A DNA stretch of 64,000 nucleotides from Penicillium oxalicum. Taxonomy: Eukaryota; Ascomycota; Eurotiomycetes; Eurotiales; Aspergillaceae. The number at the start of each line of letters is the position of its first letter. Position 1 is the first letter of the stretch. Under the pieces are notes generated by a model. The model saw only the letters and a list, made by a program, of their open reading frames with translations, ran no database searches and was not told the DNA's origin. Location of the stretch: the NCBI RefSeq assembly GCF_001723175.1, contig NC_064654.1, forward strand, positions 1,364,001-1,428,000, read 5' to 3'. The translations under genes were made by a program, and so were the position numbers. Of the stretch, positions 48,439 through 60,212 are shown piece after piece.

Positions 48439-48697
48439 TTAAATGTACTCTTTTGACTCGGACGAGCATCATCGCCGAGTGGTGGGAAATTTGACACTGG
48501 GGTGCTTTGGCTTGGGTGATTTGATTCTTCTTTTAACTCGGATTGCTTTATATCCATGTAATCTTTTCAATGTCCACCAAAACGGCGGGTTTATTAATCA
48601 TTGGGTCGAATTGCAAACATGCTATGCACGCCAATTGTCCAGTCAAGGCTTCTTTTTCAGACAAAGAGGTCGAGAATTCGCTGCGCCGAATATTCGC

Positions 48698-49567
48698 CTA
48701 GCGAGTCTCCTCGCGCGCGTCCTCCAGCATCTTAGACAGTCGCTGCTGACGTTCCTCGCGGCAAGTGAAAAATACCTGTAACCATTGAATTAGTCTTTTT
48801 GCCCCTTTGTGAAAAGTCATCAAAGTATGCTAGTGTACCCATAGCACTTCTTGCTCGAAAGTCCAGAAAAGAAAAGAAAAGAGAAAGACATACCCAGAAC
48901 CAAACCATCATCTCCATGAAAGCAAAGGTAAAGACCACTCGACTCTTCAACTGCGCCAAGCCCGTAGGTGCCGTCTTCGCAGCATACGAGGCCACCATGT
49001 AACTCCCACGAGCCTGATAGATATAAAACGACAGAGCGCCGTACAGCGCAAAGCGCACGGCGGAGACCGCCACCCAAATGTTCCAGTACATGGTCAAAGA
49101 CTTGGTGATGTATTCGGGCAGTCTGGCCAAGGCCTGCAGATCCTCCGCGGGGAGGTTGGAGTTTCGCAGCGGTCGGATGTAGGGCAGGGCATCGTTCAAG
49201 GCGTCGTGGAAGGGGAGGCTTGTGAGGAGGACGATGTCGACGGCAGCGGCGACGAAGAGGAGAACGGAGCAGATCACGTAGGGTGAGGAGGTGGGTGTGG
49301 TAGGGGCAGGGAAGTCCTAGATTGGATTGAATTGGGGAAGTGTTAGTTGAGTTGCATGCAGGACAGGGTCTGGGGTCTGGATAATGGGAATGGGAATGGT
49401 GATGGTGATGAGGTGATCAGTGTTCCCACAATTTGGAGGGCCTCGCCCATCATGAATACAATATCAGAGTCGGTGATGACGGCCGGGTTCTTCAAAAGAT
49501 AGCCGGCAATGACAACTGTGAACACGGCATGGGCCTGAATGAGAGTTTTGGACGAGAGCAGCGGCAT
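48698..49567 (-). CDS. ILM1: Ilm1 homologue (increased loss of mitochondrial DNA protein 1)
   Basis: Three exons on the minus strand: 49567-49430, 49316-48894 and 48775-48698. Phases agree, giving 212 aa. Ilm1 is a small ER-type membrane protein of fungi whose loss in yeast destabilises mitochondrial DNA; its biochemical role is not established. Family features seen here: an N-terminal helix LIQAHAVFTVVIAGYLL, then PAVITDSDIVFMMGEALQ, a helix VICSVLLFVAAAVDIVLLTS, the segment YWNIWVAVSAVRFALYGALSF, a last helix VVFTFAFMEMMVWFWVFF and a charged tail REERQQRLSKMLEDAREET. The first intron has a GTGGGA donor, weaker than most in this window. The start is the first ATG and lies 393 bp from the divergent GGTase-I beta gene. 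Confidence 0.83.
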
Positions 49568-49960
49568 GATTGTGGCTGCTTGCGAGAGTGGTTCGACGAA
49601 GAGAAGGTGTTGATGAGAAAGAAACAGTTATTGGTTTACTTTTATTTTATTTTTTCCCTCCCTGCCTCAGTCAAGGCGAGAATTTGAGCTTGCCCGGAGG
49701 ATCCGCCGAGTGTCCGCTCGAGGGGGAAGAGACCATGTGGGGAAAGGAATTGGAGCTTTCCACCGCGGGAGGTACTCTCTGCTGCTCGGATTTGAAAAAC
49801 ATCCCACCACCATCTCCCCATAACATGCTGTCTGTGCCGCTGAGCCGACCGGTCTCAACCTGCTTCTGAAACGATCGCTCTATTGCAGCTTCAGTGCAAG
49901 GGAAGCTCGCTTATCGAACACGTCTCTACAGATTCCGTTGTCGATCCCAGAAACGCTACG
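49568..49960. promoter_or_regulatory. divergent promoter of ILM1 and GGTase-I beta
   Basis: The only sequence between the two start codons, 393 bp, so it must contain both core promoters. It includes a CT-rich stretch (about 49655-49672) commonly found before fungal transcription starts. No specific activator motif is recognised. Confidence 0.55.
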
Positions 49961-51578
49961 ATGGCGGTCCCAATCTTCAACACCGAGCGCCATGTGAAAT
50001 ACTATCTCCGCTGCCTCAAGACTTTCCTGCCCTCGGCCTACACATCCAGCGACTCCAATCGCATGCTTCTCGCTTACCTGACGCTGGGTGGACTGGACGT
50101 ACTCGGTGTTCTTCACAGCAAAACTACCCTCGAGGAACGGCAAGGATACATCGACTGGCTCTACCACTGCCAAGTACCTTCAGGCGGCTTCCGTGGATTC
50201 CCAGGCACTAATTTCGGTGACGAGCGACGAACATCCGACAATGGAGCGTGGGACCCGGCCAATATTCCCGCAACATTCTTTGCGCTTGTCAATCTGCTCA
50301 TGCTGGGCGACGATCTCGCACGCGTCAAGCGCAAAGAGTGCCTGGAATGGCTGCCAAGCTTACAACGTGAAGATGGGAGCTTTGGCGAGACGATTGGGCC
50401 CGGTGGGACAATTGAAGGAAACCGTGATCTACGCTACTGTTGCTGTGCTTCAGGGATACGCTACATCTTACGGGGCCCATACGGGAAGGGCGTGGACGAC
50501 GTGCCGGACATTGACGTCTCGGGACTGATTACATTCATTGAGCGGTGTCAGGTATTTTATTCTTTCTCGTTGCATTATTCTTCCGGTTCTTCGGATATTG
50601 ACTGATCAATTCCGGATTGGGCAGAACTACGACGGCGGAATGGGCGAGTCACCCTTTCGCGAATCCCATAGTTCGTCTTTTCCTCCTCCTCTTTATTGCG
50701 GGAGACTTTTTTGACCAGTCGGTTTAGGTGGCCATACATATTGTGCAGTTGGATCTCTGCACTTTCTGCATCAGGGAAGAGGTAAAATCCCGTCTTCCCC
50801 GCTGCTGTCTCCGGGTTCGAGAAGTTTTGAGTCTTTGGTTGGCTGGCTGGCATCGCGACAGACGGATAGGTTGCTTGGCGAGTGCGACAAGGATGAAGAG
50901 GAAGACGAGGACGGAGAGGAAGACGAAGACGAAGAGCAGGAGGACCAGACGACAGATGGACAGCGGATAGGAGATTCAGGGGCGGAAGTGCAGACTCGCG
51001 ATCGAGAAGCGCGGCTCGTCACCGAAGATGAATCAGGGAATGGGCCAGCGCCAGGTTCAATAAAGGACACGATCGGCGCTTTGCCGTTTTTGGCCCCAGA
51101 GGCAAATGAAGGGATATCGTGGGCGGGATTCAATGGCCGATGCAATAAATTGGCAGATACATGCTACTCGTTTTGGAACGGGGCAGCATTGATGGTATGT
51201 CTGTGATTGATGGATAGGTGATGTTTGTTGTTGGGAGGGCTTACCACGTATATGTAGATGCTGGATCGTTACTCTGTCATTGATGACGTGCGGAACCGAA
51301 AATACCTTTTAGGAAAGACCCAGCACCTGGTTGGAGGCTTTGGAAAGGGTGTTGGAGACTCGCCTGGTAAGTCGATAACCTTTCCTTTCGTATCTCTTGG
51401 GGTAATTCGATTGCGGCTGATCTAACAAACCACAGATCTCCTGCACTCATATTTCGGCCTGGTCTCCCTAGCATTTCAGGGTGAAGAGGGTCTCGCTCGG
51501 GTTGAACCTGCCCTTGTTGCGACCGATCGGACAGTGGCGCACTTGGAATCATTGCCATGGTGGTCATCAGACCGATAG
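49961..51578 (+). CDS. CDC43: geranylgeranyltransferase type I beta subunit
   Basis: Five exons: 49961-50551, 50625-50670, 50728-51194, 51258-51366 and 51436-51578. Phases agree, giving 451 aa. With the shared alpha subunit it attaches geranylgeranyl to CaaX proteins such as Rho and Cdc42. Prenyltransferase repeats are visible: CQVPSGGFRGFPGTNFGD, SLQREDGSFGE, NYDGGMGESPF. The zinc ligands are Asp356 and Cys358 in NKLADTCYSFW, and His408 in LLHSYFGL. Between repeats the protein carries an unusual linker of about 75 residues (264-340) dominated by Asp/Glu; this lengthens it compared with the usual 350-420 residues. Donor 2 (GTTCGT) is weak but conserved coding on both sides supports it. It is downstream of the same promoter region as ILM1. 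Confidence 0.9.
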
Positions 51579-52502
51579 AGTTGAGATCTCTGAGATCTGC
51601 CCCGGGGGCAAACAATGTAAACTTACGTCATGGATGTGGAATGCTATTCATCAGTACCCGTGCACGTGGCAGGCTTGAATGCTCAATGATCGAATCGTAA
51701 CGAAGCAGGATCATTTTCGTATTTGGCGCAATTGACTCGGACCTGATTTCACGATCGCTACCACTGTTTAGATCTGCCAGATCGGAGAAAAAAGGAAAAG
51801 AAACGGTCGGGTGACATCGGTGGATGGGATCGGTCGAAGTCCGGCAGAAAGGGTCTCTGAACTTGCGGGAACAAGAAGTCTTAGCTGTCTGCGATTGTGG
51901 GTACTCGAAAGCTTGTTGGAAGACAACTCACATCTACATCGGGAAATACCCTGCTATCCATGTCTGTGTCTTAGTCACTAAATCCATCAAGAACGATAAA
52001 TCACCGGCGGAGGATTTAAACAGACAATATCAATGAAACGAAAACTTGAGTGGGCTCCCATTTGTGGAGGAATGGAAGCCATAAAGCTTATTTAATGGTC
52101 AATTTTGGGAGGTAATCTTTGTCGAGATCGAGATCGTACTAATTCAATCTGTGAAGGAAATCTTGGAGATCTCCTCACTTCGAGGGATATAATCCACGAG
52201 AAATGGCTAATTTGAAACCAGCCTGCCCAAATGAAGATATGGCTTTCTTCACTCATCTTCTGACATGAAAAGGAAGTATCCGGATCCCTCTGCTCAGGGC
52301 GATGATTAGTTCCGCCGATGTCCGAAAATGGAGGCCGCCGCATAATAGTCGTTGCTCCCTCTAGCTGCTGTCTTTGTAGCGAGCACAGCGACTACAATTA
52401 CACTTTTGAATTTTTCACTCGTCGTAATATAATCCGCGCACCCAATGTTCTTTTGTAATAACTGTTTATTTTTTTTAGCACAAGGCGGAGTTTCACTCCA
52501 AT
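51579..52502. other. intergenic between convergent genes
   Basis: 3' flanks of the GGTase-I beta and Aim9-like genes. Short motif-free frames only. Confidence 0.6.
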
Positions 52503-54302
52503 TCAAGGCCCAGGAAAGAAAGGCCACATCGCCTGGGCCTCCTTTGTAGATCTCTCTCCAGCCACCTTCTCAATATACAGAGCCAGAAGCTCGTCATTCT
52601 GCCTTCTCTTTTCATCAATATCCACTTGCGGCGCAATCCACCCTTCCGCATCAGTATCGAGGCACTCTTCAGCAAGCATTCGAACCTCATGCCAAGCTTG
52701 GTACTCAGCGAATTGTCGCTCATGTTCATCCCGTTCTGCTTGACTGAACGAATAAGGGCACTCTCCTGAGAAACCAAGGCTTGTCCAATTTTCCCATATC
52801 TCTATCAAGCATGCACGCAGCGGAACGATACCCACTTCAGAGACTTCTCCGCATCGGGTAAACAGCTCTCGGAACACACGGGGCACGCTCATGGCATCAT
52901 GTGCTGCCCTGTCTTCAAGGTATGTTGATACCTCGTACGCCTTGGCCAGTTTTACCTGGGACCATTCACGCAGAGCAATCAGTTGACTCTCTTCGTCAAG
53001 CTTGTCAAAATCTTCCGGTAGCTGGGGTTGGAATATCCCCCTCGTGTAGTCGTAGTTGCGCGGAGGTTGTAAAAATATCGGCCACCGGGCCTGGGGAAAG
53101 GCGGGAAGTACCGTCGTGGACTGGAAATCAATGAGTGAGACTATCTGGGAACATTGGTTTGGGTTGACGAAGATATTTCCCATGTGAAGATCAGTGTGCC
53201 ACAAAGTGGGCTGACAAGCTTTCTGCAATACGTCGTTCGAGTTCATGATCTTCATGACGGTCCTGGTGACTTCCAGAAGCTGACTCTGTTGCTCGGGTGT
53301 CCCTCGGTAGTACTTTAATTGCCTTCGCTGGTCTTTTATTGAAATCAGACACAGTTCTCGCTCTGCAATCGATATCCCCAGGTCTGAAACCGAATTCCCT
53401 GGGTAATGGTCAGCACGTGAAGTATCAGAGGGGATGGGTGACATACAAGGCCCTTGGTTACGTTCCGGTGTCATATCTGGATTGTAAGCTCGATCGCAAG
53501 AAGGTCCAATACAGAAAGAAAGACTGGAATGGATCAATATCTCTATCCAGGGGTAAGTTTGGCCTGCTTAAATCTGTGCGAAGGTGCAGTTCTCCGTACA
53601 CGGGGAACTTGATGGTTGCCAACTGAGCCTCAAGCTGGGTCAGATTCTTGATCAGCCGCAATTTCTCAAATTCTGTCATTGTGCCCCAAACTTGGAACAA
53701 AGGCACCCCGGGAGCTTTCTCCATAACAATATATTCAGCAGCAACAGGGTTTGAGCTATCGGATGACCAAGCAAAGACACGAGGCACCAGAATAGAAGTG
53801 TGTTTCTTGACTAGATTGTGAACGGTTTTAGTGGACCGAGTCGAACGAGACTGGGCATCACGTACCATATTCTAAAACAGCCACTTCACCAGCCGTTGTC
53901 AATGATGGCGGGCCAGCCATGCGACACGGTATTTTGGCGATCACTTCCGTTCCATTCGCCCTTTTCATCCGGAAAGCTTTGCTGAACCCCCCTTCCATTT
54001 TCTCAATCGCCGTCACGCGACTGGGATCTTCTCCCGCCAAGGCAGCCGTGCTGCAGAGCGCGTCCAAGTCGAACCGCACATATCGGCGACGAAACTGATT
54101 TTCTTCATCGACGAGGAAATGTCCGTTGGTGTAAGCGAATAGCTCCCTCCGCGCCACCGGCTTACCTGCTTCAATCTTCAGTGACTATCTTGTCAACAAA
54201 CAAAGCTCCTATCCTGCAAGTAGTACCTCGACACGTGATCGATAGCGGTGCCCCTAGCTGACCCTGGCACGATTGTGAGAATGTGCGCATGAGAGAGAGC
54301 AT
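52503..54302 (-). CDS. AIM9: Aim9-like APH-fold protein, frameshifted by a 4-bp duplication
   Basis: Minus-strand exons 54302-54227, 54165-53866, 53810-53447 and 53398-52503. The fold is APH-type: Gly-rich EKMEGGFSKAFRMK, ATP-binding Lys in VIAKIPC, hinge YIVMEKAPGVPLF, catalytic loop LWHTDLHMGNIFVN and metal-site LIDFQS. The first exon (MLSLMRTFSQSCQGQLG) looks like a mitochondrial presequence, as in altered-inheritance-of-mitochondria protein 9. In exon 3 the unit GAAA (TTTC on the coding strand) is doubled at 53514-53521. The frame before it (RDIDPFQS) and after it (FCIGPSCDRAYNPD) are both conserved-looking and differ by exactly those 4 bp. Without them all exon phases fit. It is either a recent pseudogene or a sequence error. 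The first exon is less certain than the rest. Confidence 0.75.
53514..53521. repeat. GAAA tandem duplication causing frameshift
   Basis: GAAAGAAA on the plus strand within exon 3 of the Aim9-like gene. Removing one unit restores the reading frame across the whole gene. Confidence 0.8.
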
Positions 54303-56038
54303 TTTGCATAGCTAGTTCAGAACGTCCAGGTTCTGCTGCCGGTTTGCAGGAAGTAAGGATATGCCCGTGATGACGATCACTCCGGCGAGGCTCTTCTCTA
54401 TCAAATCAGGCGGTATGCCACGGCCTCATGGCTATTGCGCATCCACTGTGGGACCAATGGCTCTATTTTGAGAGAGGTTGGCCAGGGCCACTGTAACAGA
54501 ATGGGTAATGGCCAGAAAGGACAGGATATGATGGTGGTATAGTATCGTCCCGTCTACATGTAGTACTACAGTGCCGCCTTTCTGCCTTCGGCCACAGCGT
54601 GAGCGTTTGGCTGCAGAATCGGGGGCAGTACAACTACGAATCAAACCCTTGAAGCGGGCGGTCAAGCAGCGGCTCATCGTCTCAAATGCTCGGGTGGAAA
54701 GGGGGTCGTGTCTGGCGTTCAATTTGACAGGTTCCGATAGTCTTTGGGGGGTCATTATGTATTTGGTGGGAGAATCTCATCGGTGAGATCCAAATGTGGA
54801 GTAGATCCATTGACCATTACAGTAGTATGTTATTGTCTGGTGGATATGGATGTCACGGGCTTTCCGGAAGGCTGCCTGGGGACTGGGGGCAACATGAGAA
54901 GGAAATTGTTCACCGTGAGCATCCATCGTGTTCTGCCATAGTTCAAATCTCTAGTCCTGGACCAGCACCGGTTCGATAGTGAAAACCAAACAAGACCGAT
55001 TCAGCACTTGCTGCATGCAGACGCATCACGCGAGGATTGAGGACAAGTCAGACTGCATAATCAACCTTCACCCGATCGTAGATACTCGATACTACTCAGT
55101 AGTCAAGAGTGATACTAGTCAATGCTATTGACTAGAACATGCCTCCATGGAAGTACCAGCATGGACCGAGGGGCCCGAGAGGAAAACAAATGAGGCAAGC
55201 CTGTCACGAATGCCCAGCCTTCCAAGTCGGACCTCCACCCCCTGAACGAGGAAGATCAACCCAGTCCAGGACTTCCAAGTCTCCAAACTGGCCAATCTTG
55301 AAGCTCTCAGTCCGTTCTCAATCAAACAGTCTGGTCACTTTACGTGTCCTGCAAAGAATATATGTAAAACAAAAAAGAATAGAGAGAAGAACCTGCATCA
55401 CAGCAGTTGGAACAACCGTTCCAGGTCAAGCCCCAAACTCCACCAAGTCCACGTTGGCACGTTCCCGTTGACGTCGGCAGGGCAAAGAAAGGCGGACGTA
55501 AACTCCAGAAAAGTTGAGTGGACTCCGACCCTGGAGAAAGCACCTTTCCACTCCCCCCCATGTTTCTCTCTCGAATCATCCACACCCTCGTCATATCCCC
55601 CTACCAAGTCAAGAGCGACTCATTCCGTGAGAATCTCGGAGCGTGAATGTCCTTCTCGAGGCCGCGGTCTCCCAAACACTCTCTTTGTCATTCGCCCTCA
55701 AATCAAACATTCCAGAGCTGCCCTCGCCCGCTTGTCCGACACTTCCGCCCGGAACTTGTTTCCCCGACAATCTTCCCCGTGTCTGTTTGAATGGCAACAC
55801 CATCACGAAGCCGCCCCTGTCGCCCCATTTCGCGTCCCGATCACCTGCAGAGATCTCCGTGACCGACCGGCCGTCTCGGAGATCGGTCATAACTCATGCC
55901 GCCCAGGACCAGAGCGGGAGCGCAGAGCCAGAAACAAAAGGAAAAGGTACGTGGGAAGAGGCTCGCGCATCACCGCTGTGAACCACCAGATGAATAATCC
56001 GCCCCCCTGATCGGGGGCTACCGGTGACCTCATGCATA
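54303..56038. other. intergenic, shared upstream region
   Basis: 1.7 kb between divergent Aim9-like and Kin4-type genes. No convincing gene. The part from about 55540 is C/T-rich and is probably the kinase 5' leader and promoter. Confidence 0.5.
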
Positions 56039-59000
56039 ATGGCTGACAAGGAGACTGGCCGGCGAGGCCCAATCTCGATCATACAGCTTGCCAACTCTTA
56101 CAATGAACTCTTCGAGTAAGCTTCCCTTCCACATTCCCTCCAAATGGGCATAACCATAGACGTAGCGCCATGTGTTGACATCCACGTCTGCGGCAGGGAA
56201 TTCTCATCCAAGGACTTGCGGAGTGTGGGGAACTACACGCTGGGGAGATTGATCGGCAAAGGCTCGTTTGGAAAGGTCTACCTTGCGTCGCATAAACTCA
56301 CCAATGGCTCCAAGGTAAGCACCGGGGCGGGCTTCACGACTGATAGACATCCCAATGGCCCGAGCAACCAAGAAGAACCGGTCAACTCACGATCGAAACA
56401 GGTAGTGCTCAAGTCCTCGAGCAAGGAGGATACCAACCTCGCGCGAGAGATTCACCACCACCGTCAATTTTTGCATCCGCACATCGCGCGCCTTTACGAG
56501 GTCATCGTCACGGAGAATCTGGTCTGGCTGGTACTGGAATATTGTGCGGGTATGTCAACGGGATTTGCGTGAGGTCGCCCGATCACGATGACCATCAACT
56601 GACCTGGCAAATATCACACTCTCTAGGGGACGAACTGTATAACTACCTCCTACACCATGGGCCGCTCCCGGTTGACAAAGTGAAACGAATTTTCACTCAG
56701 CTGGTCGGCGCCGTGGCCTACGTCCACAGTAAATCGTGCGTGCACCGGGATCTCAAACTGGAAAACATTCTGCTCGATAAGCACGAGAACGTCAAGTTGT
56801 GCGATTTTGGGTTTACTCGGGAGTATGACGGAAAGGCCAGCTATCTCCAGACCTTTTGCGGGACCATCTGCTACAGCGCACCGGAGATGCTCAAGGGGGA
56901 GAAATACGCCGGGGAGAAGGTCGACGTCTGGAGTCTGGGCATCATTCTATATGCACTTCTGGCCGGCGAGCTCCCGTACGATGACGACGATGATCAGGTG
57001 ACCAAAAAGCGAATTCTATCCGAAGAGCCCCAGTACAACGACAAGTTCCCGGATGACGCCAAGGCGTTGATCAACTTGCTCCTCTCCAAGCGACCCCTGA
57101 TTCGACCGGGTCTCAATGACATCCTCGCCCATCCCTTCCTCGCCGAGCATGCCCCGGAGCAGCTTGCCATCCTGAAAATCCCTCGACCATCGCCGTTTAC
57201 AACGCCGCTGGAGAAGACGACCCTACAGCGGATGAAGAGCGCGGGAGTGAATATCGACGAGGTGATTGAAAATGTGCTGGCCCAGCGCTGTGACCCCCTG
57301 GCTGGGTGGTGGGCTCTGTTGATCGAGAAAGAGCAGCGTAAGGAACTGAAACGTGAGCGGCGGCGCCGAGAACGGGAGGCAGAAGCCAAGAACCTCCGTC
57401 GGCTCAGTGCAGCGAGCAGTCGCTTGGAGAAGCTCTCGTCGGCCCTCGTCGAAGTGGATGAGGAGGGACATGCGCAGACGGGGTCGCTGCACGACCGGGG
57501 ACGGCGTGACAGGCGAAGCCTGCCATCCCAGCTGGCGGTGCCGGAGCTTCCCGCGCTGCCCGAGCCATTGCCGGCCCCTTCACCCGACTTGGAGATCCCT
57601 CCCACGCCAGTGGAGAAAGACGCCGCAGCCGCTGACAGTCGCTCAATCACATCGGCCTCGACATCGGTTCGTCGTCGGCCGATTCCTCCCCCAAAGGACA
57701 AGAGAAGGTCGCGCCCCAGCGTGCTGCATGTCAGTGCATCCCAGCCGGAGCTGACGCAGCACCATGGGATCTTTCGTCGCCGGCCCTCGCGCCGTCACCA
57801 TCCCATCCTCAGCCAACTGGCCTCCCTCAAACACTGGTTCATCGAATCCGCCAAGCGAGCCAAGTCTCCCAGTGCCAAATCTGGCAGCTCGCGCAAGTTC
57901 CTTTCGGAAAAGTTCAGTCCCGCCAAGAGCCAAGATTCAGGTAAAAAGGCTCCGGCGCCATCCATGCCAGCAGATCTCTCTGCAGACGTAGCCACCCCGA
58001 CCCAAACGAAACGCTTCTCCAATGCCAGCAGTCTGGCGCCCAGCAGTGCCTCCTACCACCAGAATCGCCACTCCTACCCGCGCCAATCTCGGTCACTCAA
58101 TACTGGTCATTCGAACCATCGCAACTCTCTCTCGCCATCTCCGATCACGCCGCGAGGCTCATATCGACGGTCATCAGCTGGACTGCGTGGCCGCAAATCT
58201 ACCTCTTCTTCGGTTTCTTCAATTCGCAGTATTCATCACGCGCGTGCGCACTCAAAAGCCTCGTCCATCTCCTCCAATAGCATCGATACTGTGGCTACGC
58301 CGACCACCCGTCTGTCCAAATCTCCCCACTCCTCTATCAAGGTACTGCCAACCACGCCGGGCTCTTCTGCGCGTTTTCCAAGCAACATCCGTCTGGTGCG
58401 TGGGCCCAGTGGACCGCAGCGGGAAATGCCTGATCATCTGAGTGAGATGCCGGTCCCTTTCAATGAATCCGCACCCGGCCCGATCTTATATTCGCCATCT
58501 TCCAATCTCGTTTTTGCTCGCCGAAAGCGGTCCGCGTTCAAGGGGCCTATGCTTCATACGTCAAATCTGGTGACCTCGGGAAATTCGATCCACTCTCCGA
58601 TGCCCGGACAGGCGGCAGAAAGCAGCGAGGCGATGCCTGTCGTCAGTCGTTCCACTCACCGCCCCGCGGCTCGCAAGAGTCAGATTATCGAAGAGGAGGA
58701 GGACGACGAGGGCTTTGAAGATGACGTCGAGGAGGTGGACGAGTTTGACGAGCTGGAGGAGGAAGACACACGGACTGCGTGTACCAATGACGACGAAACC
58801 CCTCGAGTATCGGTTGCTTTACCGCATGACGCCGGATCCCCAGTCTCTGATGGCAGACCAGCACTAGAGCCCGCCCCAGAGTTGGTCGCCAGCCCTGACA
58901 GGCCTTTGCGGTCGTCTTCTCTGCGTTCTCCATCGAGCGAGACGGCCGCGGCTCTCGCAGAAGTCACTGCCGAACCCGTCACGCACGCAAGCGACGCCAA

Positions 59001-59061
59001 CACTGACTGCAGTACTAGAGAAGATGACGGGGTCACTGCCAAACCGGTCGAGACGAAATGA
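56039..59061 (+). CDS. KIN4: Kin4-type Ser/Thr protein kinase
   Basis: Four exons: 56039-56115, 56197-56314, 56402-56549 and 56627-59061. Phases agree, giving 925 aa. The kinase domain (about residues 40-300) has the Gly loop LIGKGSFGKVYLASHKL, Lys in VVLK, the catalytic loop CVHRDLKLENIL, metal-binding CDFGF, activation segment TFCGTICYSAPEML and the SNF1/Kin4-like motif SLGIILYALLAGELPYDDDDD. In yeast Kin4 restrains mitotic exit when the spindle is mispositioned; the filamentous-fungal homologue is assumed to be related. The long C-terminal part is Ser/Arg/Pro-rich, apparently disordered, with an acidic block of Glu and Asp near residue 800 (EEEEDDEGFEDDVEEVDEFD). The start gives MADKETGRRGPISIIQLANS, a conserved N-terminus. 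Confidence 0.88.
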
Positions 59062-60212
59062 TTCGAGATCTTACGACCAAAGCCACTCGTCTGATCGCCC
59101 AAATTTACCTTTCCTCCCCTTCCCCTCTCTCCCTTCTTTTCCTGGGGCTTTTCTATTTCCTTTTATATGTTTTGGCCGTTTCTCCCCCTGCTGTCTTTTG
59201 ATGATGCCTCTTCGATACCGTTTTTCTGTTCCCTTAGACGATAGAGGTTGCTTCTGTAACATTTTTTTCAGTTTCTCTGCATCATCGTTTTCGATTCCCT
59301 ATATACCCCTGTTATGTTTCTTGCGATCTCATGCAGCTTCTGGGCATGTGTTTGTTATTCTTAGTCCCAACGCCACGCATGTATTTGACATTCTTCCTTG
59401 CAGTGTCCGGCTTCGGCCCGAACTACGATGCTCCTGGCCTCGTCTCCCACCCTCCCCTTTGTTTCTGTTCTTTCCCCCCCCTTTTGTCTTTGATTCTGCC
59501 AGTTTTCACTCTGTGAGAACTTTTGCTCCTTTCAGGCGCTTCAATACCCTTCAACATCTGTACTTTACACGTTTCCTTCTCCTGTGGATCATTCTGCGGT
59601 TGGTATAAGGATCGCAGCAAAAATCACCAAGTAATCTTATTTTCTCTGCCTGCTCTAAAGACGTCTTTGGCTCTCTATCTCGTTAACGACAAACCTGAAT
59701 AAGTAAATCTATTCTCGTCCCCGACGCCAAACCTAGGCCTCTACTCCAGTAATTCCCGCCTTGGGAAGATAGACCCGATCATGGTATAGATATAAGGTTA
59801 CCTAGTTGTGGGGAGTGCATGTCCAAAGCGCATAAGGTTCCATGGATCCGTCCACAATGAGCATTTAGGTGACGACCTTTAGCCCGATGTTCCGAAATAA
59901 TAAGCGAGCGACTATGACACCCCGGGCGATTCTATCGACTACAAAGATCATTCGGTCATTGACCTTAGCCACTATACAAACTAAGAAAACCAACATGGCT
60001 TCCATGTCTGTCTCGTAGTAATGAGCACTGACCAATGTTAGGTATATTATCTCTGAAATTCTTCGACAGACCTATATTCGGGCCCTTACTGGCCCGTAGC
60101 CTTACCTAGGTAGATAGCCCGTACCCATTAGAAAGACACATGAGGTAATCTACCTATGTACTACCTATAATTGTACGTATATGTCGCATCAAATCCCCCC
60201 TCAATATGGATG
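59062..60212. other. intergenic with T-rich 3' flank
   Basis: Pyrimidine-rich 3' flank of the kinase gene up to about 59600, then spacer to the sugar-permease stop. A frame at 59024-59608 overlaps the kinase end and is composed mainly of the T-rich flank, so I do not call it. Confidence 0.55.

Noticed and set aside
59024..59608. 194-codon plus-strand frame after the kinase
   Set aside because: It overlaps the kinase end and is made of the T-rich 3' flank, translating to Phe/Leu/Pro low complexity.
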